A stretch of DNA of 64,000 nt from Rhizaria sp. SCN 62-66 (taxonomy: Eukaryota; Rhizaria, unplaced), in contig MEDY01000093.1 in the NCBI GenBank assembly GCA_001724265.1, positions 1 through 64,000 of the forward strand, given 5' to 3'. Both the position numbers and the translations under genes were made by a program. Numbering within the stretch: the first letter of the stretch is position 1; every line of letters begins with the position of its first letter. Under the pieces are notes generated by a model that saw only the letters and a list, made by a program, of their open reading frames with translations, was not told where the DNA came from and made no database searches. Shown here piece after piece: positions 1 to 10,165 of the stretch.

Positions 1-726
1 TCATGTGGTAATCTAGGGATGTTTATTGGGGATGGGGGGTGCCTCAACATCACAAACATGTGGGGTGGGAGAGGCAAACGGCCCAATTCGCGACCCCCGA
101 GTTATAGAAATGATTGATACACAGGCGAAACCAACGATTGAAGAGACAGAATTAAGGTTTCGCAAATAAACATAGCCTGGAATGCTACGCCCACATTCCA
201 GGGCATTTGACGATACACTTATACAGATTTAGCATCATTTTTTGCACGGCGTGGATGATGATGTGGTTGTTGGACTATGGTCTTGGGCTCTGTAAAAAGG
301 CCCCCATAGAGTTTTGTCATGACGTAAGTTGCAGTTTGACAGGGCATTACTTAGTCAATAGTAGCCGTGAATATAGCTATGGAATATTTGTACTCATGAA
401 CAAGTTTTACACCGTGAACTCGTTGTTTACTTCATGCCCAGCCACAACGCGAGTGAAGAAAGCCACGACTGGCTCATATTCGTCGCATACACGGGGTTTT
501 CTGGTCATCTATTCCACTATGCATGCGAATTATAGCTACAAAATTCGATAATATCCACATTTTATGCATGTTAACGCGTGAATGTCACGTGTACACTGTT
601 GTATCTAACAATTCATTTTTCTCCTTGGCTGCCTTTGCTAGGTCCAGCTTCTGTCCACACACCCGATGCCCTTGATTGATCCCGATGCGTCGCGGCAGTG
701 ATTAACATTAACACACGACACTGCCA
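1..726. other. Window-edge spacer, no supported gene
   Basis: AT-richer sequence than the neighbouring coding DNA. The only long frame (207-551) lacks an ATG start, has no GC-rich coding character and resembles no family I know. The stretch probably holds the 5' flank of the importin-alpha-like gene. No GTACGT donor was found that would add an upstream exon carrying an importin-beta-binding domain. Confidence 0.5.
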
Positions 727-2190
727 ATGGCTACTTTATTGTGGTATGGGTCTTTCTATATGGCGCTTGCGGACTTGATGTCAACCGCGACGGCGCTTGC
801 TGGAGTTCAAAAACTGAAGTAGCTCAGTGCGACCGAGGACAGCGACAGGCCGGGGGATATCGCGGCAGCGTGCCTCGAACACGGCGTGCTTGACTGGCTT
901 CTACAGTCATTGGAGTACTCCGCTGACGCAGACGAGTTCGATCGCTTGATGGAAACGCTCTCAGTCCTAGTCAACCTGTCCATCGCGTCTGGGGGAAGCG
1001 CCGCGCTCATTCAGTGTGGCGCTCCGGAGAAGCTGTGTCGTCTGCTCAACCTTGACCAGCCGGATGAGGTTATCAACAACGCGCTCTGGACGGTATGCAA
1101 CATTTCTAGCGAGAGGGATGAGTTTGCCCTCACGCTCATCGAGCGCGGCGTGTTCTTTCACGTGTGCCAGTATATGGCAGAGTTATTCGACGATGACGCC
1201 GTCGAGGTTCACGAGAACGTGCGCGCACTTCTCTTGCAGGTGGTGTCTCAGTTTCTCCAAGTAGAGCCGCCGCTGCGTTACAGCGTCACGGCGCCGATTG
1301 TGCCGCAGCTTGCGTCCGCACTGCGCTACTTTTCCAGCATGTCGGATCAAGAACAAGCACTCACAGATACGCTGTGGTCACTGTTGTCGGTCTTCAATGC
1401 TCAGAGCGAGGGCGTGCGCTTCGAGGACCTTCTGTCCGGTGGTGCCAGCAGTCTCTTGACCGCTGCGCTTGAACTGTTGCCCCGGAGCAGCGCGACGTGC
1501 CGGCCCGCGCTGCTCATCGCCATCGAGGTCGCCGGACTTGGCGGCGAGACGCTAGAGCGCGTCTTCACGCCGTTCGTGCTGGCGCATCTGCGGCAATTAG
1601 CTATCGTGATAAATCAATTTGAAGGTAACTTACTGAACGATTTGCTGTCACTGCTGTCGGTTCTGACGAGTGATGCGCCGGAGATGGTGTTCCGTGTGCT
1701 TGAGTCGAACGTGCTGCAGAGGCTCATGCAGCCCTTGCCCGCACTGCAGCGCGGCGGCGATGCGTCGGGCGGGCTGTGGCTTATGGTGACCGAGCTGTCG
1801 TGGGTGCTGCTCAACGTGGTGACCACGTCCGCGCAGTAGGACGGCGACCAGGAATATATGGCGAGTGCACTGCTCGACGCTGGCGTCGTGCAGTTCTGTG
1901 CGCACGCGCTGGATGCCGCAGCTGCTGCGTCATCGCCGCCGCCTGACAAGACGCTGAGCCGGCTGCTCCAAATCGTGCATGCAGTGCTTATGCTTGGCGA
2001 GTCGGGAGCAAACGCCGCCGCTCAGGCCGAGGGCGCTTAGCGCCGTAACGAGTTCCTGGTGGCGTTTGTCGCTGCTGGCGGTGCTGCTGCTCTGGAGGAG
2101 CTGATGAAGAATGAACAGGCCTGTGCCGACGCGTTGGATGACGCCATTGAGCTGAAAGAGCTGATGGAACAGCTCTTGGAAGAGCAATGA
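727..2190 (+). CDS. Importin-alpha-like armadillo-repeat protein with three in-frame TAG codons
   Basis: One frame runs from ATG 727 to TGA 2188-2190 (487 residues) if TAG at codons 32 (820-822), 371 (1837-1839) and 438 (2038-2040) is read as an amino acid. The translation is a solenoid of armadillo-like repeats. It includes an ALWTVCNIS segment typical of importin-alpha repeats and a C-terminal FVAAGGAAALEEL segment, placed after the last TAG, that matches the EEAGGLDKIE-type end of importin-alpha. Importin-alpha family members carry NLS cargo to importin-beta. No basic importin-beta-binding domain is visible at the N-terminus, so this is either a divergent importin-alpha-like protein or its first exon is missed. 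ATGs at 760 and 778 are alternative starts; TAA at 709-711 closes the frame upstream. The frame stays coding between the TAGs and contains no TGA, TAA or frameshift, which argues against a pseudogene. Confidence 0.75.
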
Positions 2191-2798
2191 CGCATAGTTT
2201 GTCCATACAGGTGCGGGATAGATGCCAATGCATACCACAATTTCGACATCGGAACTCAATTTTATAACTAAAGTAGTATAGGGTAGAAGCGGTACTCTAA
2301 ATGTAGATTTTGTATTTTTAATGTTTAAACAAGATGTTTTATTGTTGAATTCGTCTGCTATTTTAAGTTGATTGTGGTCACTGTGCGAAGTGAGCGCGGA
2401 GTTGCAGTAATAGATGAACAGTGCGTGCGTTTTTCTCCTTATTTCCGGAGTTATTGTTTTTATTCACTTGAGTCTTTACAGTTTGCGAGATGTACAGTAC
2501 ACTCGCCAGCTTGTTGTTGATGCTTTAATACGATTCGTCTGTGCGACTTCAAGTTGATCCAACTTAAAGAAAAGTTGTCACTTAATTTGAATTGACACCA
2601 GAATCCAATATTATGAGAACATCTTTGTGTTGTTTTGATATTTTCGTTATTGCATTCTATGCGATATTTGATATGATATAAGCTCTGACCGTGAATCTTC
2701 TGTGGTGTTCTGGATAATGCTTTGCTAGACCCAACAAGCGTTGTGCTTCATTCACGAGCTCATAGACTTGTGAAGGAACACTTCTCTGAGTTAAAACA
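2191..2798. other. AT-rich intergenic region
   Basis: Spacer between two same-strand genes. It should hold the 3' UTR of the importin-like gene and the promoter and 5' UTR of the acyltransferase. No ORF, repeat or RNA structure stands out. Confidence 0.5.
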
Positions 2799-4178
2799 AT
2801 GTCTCAGGAGCTTAGACCGCGATTAACGCCGGCACAAACGTATCTTGCGAGTTTCTTGTGCGGGGCTGGCTGTTTCGCGGCGTTGATGTGGGCATCCCCG
2901 ACCCGCTCTGTATGGGGCACGCTCGGCTGGTCACTGTTGGCTGCCTATGTGCCATCATACTTTGACGGAACCGAGAGCACAGTGCAAGGTCGCTACTGGC
3001 CCGCATTCACAAAGCTATCTTTTTGGCGCTACTTTCACAAGTACCACTCTGTGCGTCACATCTTCACCGCGCAAACAGATCCTGAGTGCCAGTACATCAT
3101 CACCTCTCATCCCCACGGCACACTATCGCTGTACGTCATTCGCTCTAACCCGCGCCAAATCGCTGTTTAATTAGTAAAATACTCTGTCATAAAACCCATC
3201 ATGTGTGATATGCAGCTTCAAGTGACACTCACACGCCTACACCAATCATTCTTCGCTTCGTCATTACTCATCTGTCATAGCCACCACTGGACGTACGTGA
3301 CGGGACCCGAGTTCCAGGCGCGCTTCCCCGGCGCGCGGCGGCGCCACGTAGGGTCGTCACTAGTCTTCCATATCCCGTTGTACCGCGACTTTATGCTCTG
3401 GGGCGGGCTCGTTGACGCGCCCGCGCCCGTGGCCCGCGCCGTGCTGCGCGCGGGTTTCACTCTACTTTCGTTGCTGGGCGGCATTGCAGAGCAGACGCGC
3501 ACAGACCCCGCGCGCCACCTCGTCATTGTCATGACCCGCCCCGGTACGTGCCTCTGTATTATTGTACACACTTACGCGTGCTTGTTCGACACAAACTTTC
3601 TTCACTCTCACTCTCCGCTGTTTGTTTTCACATCACACACCCGTACCAATTACGAACCTAGGCATCTTCCGTTTATCACTGCAGCACGGGGTGCCAATCG
3701 TGCCCGCATACTGCTTCGGCGAGAACGCGCTGATGAGCGTTTCGCGCGTTGGTGCCACAGCGCGCGCGCAGCTTAGCGACCGTTGGCGCGTGCCGCTGTG
3801 CATCGCGTGGGGCCGCTGGGGTTTGCCGCTGCCGCACCGTGTGCCGCTCACGGCCGTCTTTGGGGCACCGCTGGAGGTTGGCGCACCCATCGAGAAGTAC
3901 GTCACAGGCTGCTCTCAGAAGAAAATGTTGTTCGCCATAACCTTGACTGCTACGATTTGTGGTATATTCGTTAATACTCTTGTGATATCGGAGCCTGCCT
4001 TTCTCCAAGCGAGTTCAATTAGTTTTTCACACTCGTTATCACATTTTATTGTTCTTGCAGGCCGACTCATGAAGATATTGCTGCATTGCAGCAGCGTTAC
4101 GCGGCGGAGTTGCAACGCATTTTCAACCTTTACAAGCGCGAGGCGGGCTACCCAGACGCTGAGCTTGAGATCCAGTGA
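2799..4178 (+). CDS. DGAT2: DGAT2-family acyl-CoA:acylglycerol acyltransferase, four exons
   Basis: Exons 2799-3130, 3281-3543, 3662-3896 and 4061-4178 join in frame to 315 residues ending in TGA. All three introns begin GTACGT and end in AG. The family makes di- or triacylglycerol from acyl-CoA in the ER membrane. Supporting motifs are an N-terminal hydrophobic segment (about residues 15-55), the HPHG motif at 104-107 just before intron 1, a GGIAEQ motif, and GIFRLSLQHGVPIVPAYCFG, the family's R-G-F-x-L-A-x-x-x-G-x-x-x-V-P-x-x-x-F-G signature, rebuilt exactly across intron 2. Length is close to the usual 330-390. DGAT2, MGAT and wax-synthase members cannot be separated from sequence alone. 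Confidence 0.9.
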
Positions 4179-4192
4179 CCTGTAACAACGCA

Positions 4193-4207
4193 GGTCCGCT
4201 GCGGACC
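4193..4207 (+). other. Perfect 7-bp inverted repeat after the DGAT2 stop
   Basis: GGTCCGC and GCGGACC flank a single T, starting 15 nt after the stop codon. It could form a compact hairpin in the 3' UTR. Function unknown. Confidence 0.5.
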
Positions 4208-4391
4208 CATGTGATGTTCAGTTATCATCGAAAAGACGAATTGATAAGGCCAATGTATGTATTATTCCAACAAACAGACACACACCATACACGACAAGCA
4301 CTAAATAAGTGTCAAATCACACACATGAACTCTAAGTAAATGGAGATCGCACACACACCACCATCTCTTGTAGAGTCCTGTTCCTCGCTAC

Positions 4392-4443
4392 GCTCAAGCG
4401 ACAAGCTCACATAACAAGCTCATACAGCAAGCTTACGTGACGA
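4392..4443. repeat. 13-bp tandem repeat, four units
   Basis: Units at 4392, 4405, 4418 and 4431 share GCT(C/T)A at the start and mostly CAA at the end. The array lies downstream of the SDR stop. Just beyond it, CACTTGATGAGG occurs at 4447 and again at 4486, the second copy covering the terminal codons of the SDR gene. Confidence 0.7.
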
Positions 4444-4484
4444 TCCCACTTGATGAGGCCGCCTAATGAGGTCGCCTGATGCGC

Positions 4485-5804
4485 TCACTTGATGAGGTCC
4501 CAGTGCGCGCAGTCCTTGCTGTTGAGTCCCATGTGCTCGAGCAGCCAGAGGCAGTGGGCCCAGAAGCGCTCGGCCGCCTCGTCGTCGCCGGCGGCGGCGC
4601 TCATGGCGCAGACGCGAGCGTCCATGTGCAGCTGCCCGGGTTGCGCCGCGGCGGCGGGCCCTAGCGCGGCGACGGCGGCGGAGTGCGCGTCGCGCGCGGC
4701 GGGCGCGGCGGCGGGTAGCGCCGCGAGTGCGCAGTGGAGCGTCGTGCGCGCGCCCTCCTCGGCAGACTTAAACGCGCAGTAAGCCAACGGACCGAAGAGC
4801 AGCGGCACAATGAGGTACACGCCGCACGGCGAGTCGTGGTAAAAAGGCATGTGGAAGGGCGTCCACACGGTGCCAGGGTGCACCGACATGGCCGCCGCGC
4901 GCGCGCCGCCGGGCGCGCCCAACGCAGAGTTGCGTGCCAGCGCGCGGTCGATACGAAACTGCACGGCGCGCGCAAGCCACAGCGAGGCGAGCTTGCCCGT
5001 CGCATACGCCGCAGGCGGGTCCCAGCGCCGCGCGTCGGTGACGTTGAACGTCTCCCCCGCGGGGCCCGGCTTGGCCGAGAGGTGGATCGCTGAAGAAAGC
5101 GTCACCACGCGCGTCGCGCTGCGCAGGATCAGCGGAAAGAGCAGCGACACGAGTAAGAAGTGGCCCAGCGCGTTAGTTGCGAAGGCCACGTCGACGGGGC
5201 GGTCGGGCGCGGCGTCGGCCACGAGCGCGGGCCGCGAGAGCATGGCGCCTGCGTTGCACACGAGCACATCCAGCGGGCAGCCGCGCGCCAGGTAGTCCTG
5301 CGCAAAGCGGCGCACGGACGCAAGCTTGGTGACGTCCAGGTCGGCTATGTCGACGAGCGCGGCAACCTCCTTGCTCGACAGCGCGAGCTCGATCGCCAGC
5401 GCCGCGACGGTTGAGCGCGCCTTGTCGGCGTTGCGCACGGCCAGCGTCACGTGCATGCCGCGGCGGATGAACTCCTTGACAGTCTCCAGCCCGATGCCCG
5501 AGGTGGCACCCGTGACGATGGCGCGCACGGGGCGGCCCGCGGCGGCGAACATGTTGTCGTGGCGCGGGTTGAGCACGTAACTGGCCGACGTGTGGCCGAC
5601 GCCCAGATACCGGGTCAGCCCGGCACCCACGGGGATGACGATCCCGAGGGCAACGCTCAGCCCGCTCGTCTTGTACAGATACACGCTGAGAGCAACGGTC
5701 GCGATGAACACAAGCGCTGCGTGTACCTCGGACATGCGCACGAGGAAGGCAAAGCCTGATCGGGGTGACTCGTACGTGCACCCCACTGGCTTTCCGTACT
5801 TCAT
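4485..5804 (-). CDS. Membrane-anchored short-chain dehydrogenase/reductase
   Basis: A single exon of 439 residues ending in TGA. Two hydrophobic segments at about residues 28-45 and 48-66 anchor it to a membrane. The Rossmann fold follows: TGATSGIG at 98-105 is the TGxxxGxG cofactor-binding motif, NAG is at 184-186, Ser 237/238 lies in VVTLSSAIH, and YATGK places the catalytic Tyr at 267 and Lys at 271. The NADP(H)-dependent retinol-dehydrogenase/WWOX-like SDRs have this arrangement, but the substrate cannot be predicted. A hydrophobic segment near 320-335 and an Ala-rich tail of about 80 residues follow. Met 24 (MSEVHAAL) is a possible alternative start just before the first membrane segment. 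The gene is divergent from the karyopherin at 6563. Confidence 0.88.
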   Translation of the reverse strand: MKYGKPVGCTYESPRSGFAFLVRMSEVHAALVFIATVALSVYLYKTSGLSVALGIVIPVGAGLTRYLGVGHTSASYVLNPRHDNMFAAAGRPVRAIVTGATSGIGLETVKEFIRRGMHVTLAVRNADKARSTVAALAIELALSSKEVAALVDIADLDVTKLASVRRFAQDYLARGCPLDVLVCNAGAMLSRPALVADAAPDRPVDVAFATNALGHFLLVSLLFPLILRSATRVVTLSSAIHLSAKPGPAGETFNVTDARRWDPPAAYATGKLASLWLARAVQFRIDRALARNSALGAPGGARAAAMSVHPGTVWTPFHMPFYHDSPCGVYLIVPLLFGPLAYCAFKSAEEGARTTLHCALAALPAAAPAARDAHSAAVAALGPAAAAQPGQLHMDARVCAMSAAAGDDEAAERFWAHCLWLLEHMGLNSKDCAHWDLIK

Positions 5805-6562
5805 TATGGGGTCACAAGTCTAAATAATTGAAGAATAGATTTAAGAAGTAAGGCTATAAGATTACGAAAATATGCGAAATTATGTCAGCATACACAAGGA
5901 CGAATATTGGAGCGCTGGGTGTACTGCCAAAGTGAGCCTTGTCAAGTCATTCCTCGGCCATTTTTTTTAGGAACCGCGTGTCCGCGCATACGATTTTTTG
6001 ACCAGGTGACCTTTGCTAGAACATCTTTGACACCTTCCAAAAGGGGCCGTTGGAAAATAACTCTTAATGCACCACTACTCAGCCGGTGCAGACATTGTAT
6101 GCTCAATTAGATTCCTCGTTACAGTATACCTACAGCCCTCTACGAGTCTCAGATATGAACACGGCTGGATGACGTGAAGACGTGATCTCGGACTCCTTGG
6201 GAGAACAGTTTCTCAGTGCACCCTTCGTCAATAGCCATATATCAGTGTCACAGAGAAATTAATTGCAATGTTATTTGTTGATCATTGATACCAACCGCTA
6301 CATCATGCATATATCGATGTCAATTTCTGTTTCTATGAAGTGACCGTTTAACGGTTAGGAACGCCTCTTGACCTTCAATGTTTCGCTCTTCTGTCTTGGT
6401 CTGCTCACTCTCTTGCTCTTACCCCGAATCCAATTTGGTGCTTTCAATAGAACTCTTCTCTACAAAAGAGGAGCTTTTGTTCTTGGCGCGCTTTCGTATC
6501 CCCCCTTATAGCAGAGGCAAGCTTCGGTAGTCGACGACGCAAACGCCCAACGAAAGACACTC
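5805..6562. other. Divergent promoter region, SDR and karyopherin
   Basis: AT-richer spacer between two divergent starts, so it should carry both promoters. A pyrimidine-rich stretch lies near 6380-6430. No gene or clear repeat was seen. Confidence 0.5.
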
Positions 6563-9500
6563 ATGGCGACTCGGGATGAAGTCGTGACGCGGTGCCGCGA
6601 GGCGCTGACGGTGATGTACTCGGCCACGGTAGAGTTCGATACGCGCGCCGAGGCGAACCGCTACCTGACTTGGGTGTCGGACCAGCCCATCGCGTGGGAA
6701 GTGCTGGATCAGCTGCTCACGCAGTCTGACCTGCAGATGCAGCACTACTTCTGGACGGCAAACTTGCTGCTGTCGTGTCTCCAACGGCGTTTCCGCGAGC
6801 TGCCTTCGGCGCCCGTGCGCGCGGCGTTCCGTGACTCGCTGCTCTCACACCTGGACCGTTTTCTTCCCTCGCCGTACGCGCAGGTGACGGCGCGACTGGC
6901 GCGCTGCGTGGGCGTGCTCGTGTACCACCTCTCGGCCGCGGGCGAGTGGCCCACCGCTGTGCCGGACCTCTGCGTGCGCTACAGTCAGGGCCCCGCGCTG
7001 ACGGCGCTTGTTGAGGCGCTGACGATGGCGGCCGAGATGTGCATATCGTCGCGCGCACACATCGTCGTCACTGCCGAGGTCGCGGCGGCGCTGCCCGGCG
7101 CGTCCCGCGGCAAGCTGCGGCGCCACGTGCGCCACACCGCGCTGGCCGCGCTGAGCGCCGAGTCGGCGCGCGTGCTCGACGTGCTGTCGCAGCTGCTGCA
7201 GGCGACGCAGGAAGTGCCTGTGCAGAACACCGTGTTCCGCTGTCTGGCCGAGTGGGCTGGAGCCGGCTGCGTCGACATCGCATCGTTCCAGACGCACGCG
7301 CTCTTCCCCGCGCTCTTCGACGCCGTGCGCGTGCCCGCGCTTACGGTCGCAGTTTCAGACACGCTCGCGGGGCTGCTCGCGCAGGTCGCCTCGGCTGCGC
7401 GCAACGGCAAGATCGAGCTGGAGCCGCTGCTCGTGCGCGTCGCTTCGGCCGCGCTGCCGCTGCTGCCTTATCTGCACTCGCTCGTCGCCGAGGGCTCTTT
7501 CGCCGAAGCCGCAGCGCTGGGCAGCATCTTCACCGAGCTGGCGCACGCGTCGGTGGACTACATCGCGCCGTGCGGCCCCGCGCCGGGCCCCAGCGGTGAC
7601 TTCGGGCTGGCCGTGCTCGACGCCGCCGTGCAGGTCGCAGAGGCGCGCCCGGCGCCCGGCTCCGAGGCCGAGACCGAGTCCGACGGCGCGGCCGTGGGGC
7701 CCGGCGCCGTGACTGCGGTGACCTTCACGTTCTGGCGCGCGATCGGGAACCTGGTGGACGACATCATGGGCGAAGTGCTGCGCTCGCGCGATCACGCCGA
7801 GCGCGCAGGCAGGCTCGAGGAGGTGGCAGAGGCGCGGGCCCACGCAGAGATTGCCGAGGCGCGCATGGCGCAGCTGGCGCCGCTGCTGGGCCGCGCCGTG
7901 GCCGCGCTGGTGGCGACGATGCAGTTCCCGGGCGACGCGCACGAGCGCCCTGACGGCGAGCTGAGCGAAGTGCGCGACCACCGCAAGGCGGCCGCATCGG
8001 CCATGGTGCACCTCGTCGAGTGCCTGGGGCTGCGCGCGGCGATGCAGGTTGTGGGCCCGCTCGCCGCCGAGGGGCTGCAGGCCTACACGCGCGGCGCGCA
8101 GACGGGCGCTGGGTGGCAGATGCTCGAGGCCGCGCTCTACGCCGTGCGCATGGGGATGAGGCTGCAGGGCCAGACGTCGAGCCGCGCCGAACGCGAAGCC
8201 ATCGCGCCCATGCTGGCGCTCATCATGGAGATGCGCGCAGTACTCGCGGCGGCGCGTCCTGCGGCCGAGGCGCAGGGCGCGAACTCGCCCGCCGGCTTCG
8301 GGTATGATTCGGTGCGGTACACGGCGACGCTGGTGCTGGGCCAGTACGCGCACCTGATCGACTCTGACGCCGCACTGGCCGCCACGCTGGGCTTCATCGC
8401 CGAGGGCGTGTCCGCCAAGGGTGTCGCGGGCGCGTCGGCCACGGCGCTGCGTAACCTGTCGGACGTGTTGGCGCCTGAGCTGGCGACGACGAGTCTGACT
8501 GCTGTGTACGAGGTCTACGACATGCTGCCGTTGCTGGGCCGCGACGCGCAGAAGGACGTGCTCACGGCCGTGGTCAACGTCACGGCCGCGCTGCCCGACG
8601 CTGAGGCCTTTGTGTCGGGGCTGCGGCTCGTGCTGGGCCGGCTCGTCGACGCGCTGACCAACATCCTCGCCGCGGGCGTGCCTGACGCCGCGAATACAGT
8701 GACTGTGCTGCAGCTGCTGGCGCGCGCTGTCGAGGCCGTGAACCCGCGGTACACGGCGGATCCGCCGACGGTGATGGCGATCGTCGTTAACGCCGTGCAG
8801 GCGCTGGCTCCTTCGCTCGAGACGGTGATCAAGCACTACTCGGCGGACCAGGACGTCACCGAGGCCGTGGTGGCCATTTGGCGCACGACGATGAACGTAT
8901 GCGGGCGCCACTCGTGGCCCATCGCGCCCGAGCTGTGCACTGCGGCGTGCAACTTCTTCGACGCGCGGCCGCTGTCGGCGTACGTCTACCTCGCGGACCG
9001 CTTTATCGCGCTCTTCGCATCGCCGGACCACGAACGCGACGGAGTCACAGTGCCCTTCGACGGCCACCAGTACGCAGTCACGCTGCTCGAGTTTTTTGCG
9101 CAGCGCGTGCCTGCGCTGCTGCTGCAGTGGGGCTCGGTGGACGAGCACCCCGAGATCATTGACGACTTTGTGTCGCTGGGCATGACGTCGCTGCGCCACT
9201 GCCCCGACACGTTTCTGTCGCTGCAGCCAGTCGTCGCGGCCATCACGCAGACGGCGCGCCAGGCGCTCGTGGCCACGCACAAGGACGCGCACCACGCCGC
9301 CGTGCGCTACTACGATACCGTATTCACGCGCGCCATCGTGCAGGGGCAGGCGGGCGCGCCCGTGACGCCGCAGCTGGCGACGCTGCTCGCGCTCGCGCGC
9401 TCCGAGGCCCAATTCGTCTTCGTCGAGACCATCGCCTCCGCTGGCGGCTCACGCGCCCTGGGCGTTTCGCTCTTCGGCGTCGGACTCGCCGTGACCGCGC

Positions 9501-9739
9501 TCAACGTGTGTAGCGAGCTCGCCGGCGCGCCAGCGCCCGCCTGCTCGCCCGCGCTGCGCTCGCCTGCGCAGGTCATCGAGAGCCTCCTCGCGGACCCGCG
9601 GCTGGCGGCGCTTGACACGGCCGCGTTGCGCGCCGAGGTCGCCGCCGCAGGCACTGACCGCCCGCAGCTGCGCCGCGCGTTTGCGCACATCATGCACGCG
9701 CTTAAGGGCGAGGAGTTCGAGGACGACAACGACTGGTGA
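6563..9739 (+). CDS. Transportin-3/importin-13-like karyopherin-beta
   Basis: A single exon of 1058 residues, ATG to TGA. The N-terminus (about residues 25-80, with YLTWVSDQPIAWEVLDQLL and a following YFWTANLLL) matches the importin-beta N-terminal/CRM1 region shared by transportin-3, importin-13 and exportins. The rest is continuous alpha-helical HEAT-like repeat sequence to an acidic tail (EEFEDDNDW). The roughly 1,000-residue length is typical. Such receptors bind RanGTP and carry cargo such as SR proteins through nuclear pores. An Ala/Glu-rich insertion around 370-390 and another near 420-440 are expansions common in this genome. Transportin-3 versus importin-13 is not resolved. This is the second nuclear-transport gene in the window. 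Confidence 0.85.
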   Translation: MATRDEVVTRCREALTVMYSATVEFDTRAEANRYLTWVSDQPIAWEVLDQLLTQSDLQMQHYFWTANLLLSCLQRRFRELPSAPVRAAFRDSLLSHLDRFLPSPYAQVTARLARCVGVLVYHLSAAGEWPTAVPDLCVRYSQGPALTALVEALTMAAEMCISSRAHIVVTAEVAAALPGASRGKLRRHVRHTALAALSAESARVLDVLSQLLQATQEVPVQNTVFRCLAEWAGAGCVDIASFQTHALFPALFDAVRVPALTVAVSDTLAGLLAQVASAARNGKIELEPLLVRVASAALPLLPYLHSLVAEGSFAEAAALGSIFTELAHASVDYIAPCGPAPGPSGDFGLAVLDAAVQVAEARPAPGSEAETESDGAAVGPGAVTAVTFTFWRAIGNLVDDIMGEVLRSRDHAERAGRLEEVAEARAHAEIAEARMAQLAPLLGRAVAALVATMQFPGDAHERPDGELSEVRDHRKAAASAMVHLVECLGLRAAMQVVGPLAAEGLQAYTRGAQTGAGWQMLEAALYAVRMGMRLQGQTSSRAEREAIAPMLALIMEMRAVLAAARPAAEAQGANSPAGFGYDSVRYTATLVLGQYAHLIDSDAALAATLGFIAEGVSAKGVAGASATALRNLSDVLAPELATTSLTAVYEVYDMLPLLGRDAQKDVLTAVVNVTAALPDAEAFVSGLRLVLGRLVDALTNILAAGVPDAANTVTVLQLLARAVEAVNPRYTADPPTVMAIVVNAVQALAPSLETVIKHYSADQDVTEAVVAIWRTTMNVCGRHSWPIAPELCTAACNFFDARPLSAYVYLADRFIALFASPDHERDGVTVPFDGHQYAVTLLEFFAQRVPALLLQWGSVDEHPEIIDDFVSLGMTSLRHCPDTFLSLQPVVAAITQTARQALVATHKDAHHAAVRYYDTVFTRAIVQGQAGAPVTPQLATLLALARSEAQFVFVETIASAGGSRALGVSLFGVGLAVTALNVCSELAGAPAPACSPALRSPAQVIESLLADPRLAALDTAALRAEVAAAGTDRPQLRRAFAHIMHALKGEEFEDDNDW

Positions 9740-10165
9740 GTGCGCTGCGCCGCGGGTGGTGCGGTGACTGGTTGTCAGCGTGTACTTTTGCAATGATTAA
9801 ACTCACGCACGGTTAAATGTGTCGAGGTCAGAGTGTAAGGCCACTGGTTGAGTGTACAAACAACTGGAGGTAATACAAAAGAAACATTATTATACGTGTT
9901 TCAAGTGTGTGCTAACGTGACAACATGTGTATTTTGAAATATGTTGCTTAATTTCTGAGTATTTTCCTACGTAGTATTCAAGAATGACCTTTGTTAAATG
10001 GCCTTATCAGATATGACTTCAGTGCATATTTGGCGGCTTCTCTAAAGCATTTACGTCGTCGATTACACAATCAACACAGCGAAAGTCAGATGACGCAAAG
10101 CTGGAGTCGGAGTCATAATCATGATCGCAGAGACAGGCGATGCAGCGGCGGTCAGTCAATTCAGC
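9740..10165. other. Convergent intergenic region
   Basis: 3' flanks of the karyopherin (+) and the Rab (-). A 5-bp stem (ATCGC at 10124-10128 with GCGAT at 10137-10141) lies 25 nt past the Rab stop. Nothing else was seen. Confidence 0.5.

Larger units (their letters stand above)
4179..4484. other. Convergent 3' spacer with hairpin and tandem repeats
   Basis: Lies between the ends of the convergent acyltransferase and SDR genes. It holds a 7-bp hairpin at 4193-4207 and a four-copy 13-bp tandem repeat at 4392-4443, both listed separately. Confidence 0.6.

Noticed and set aside
207-551. 114-codon open frame near the window start
   Set aside because: It starts at TTG, lies in AT-rich sequence without third-position GC bias and resembles no family.
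727-2190. Importin-like gene as a pseudogene with nonsense mutations
   Set aside because: Only TAG interrupts it, never TGA, TAA or a frameshift, and four other intact genes show the same pattern.
7355-9412. 685-codon open frame on the minus strand
   Set aside because: Antisense shadow of the karyopherin gene, produced by high third-position GC. The plus strand carries a recognisable family.
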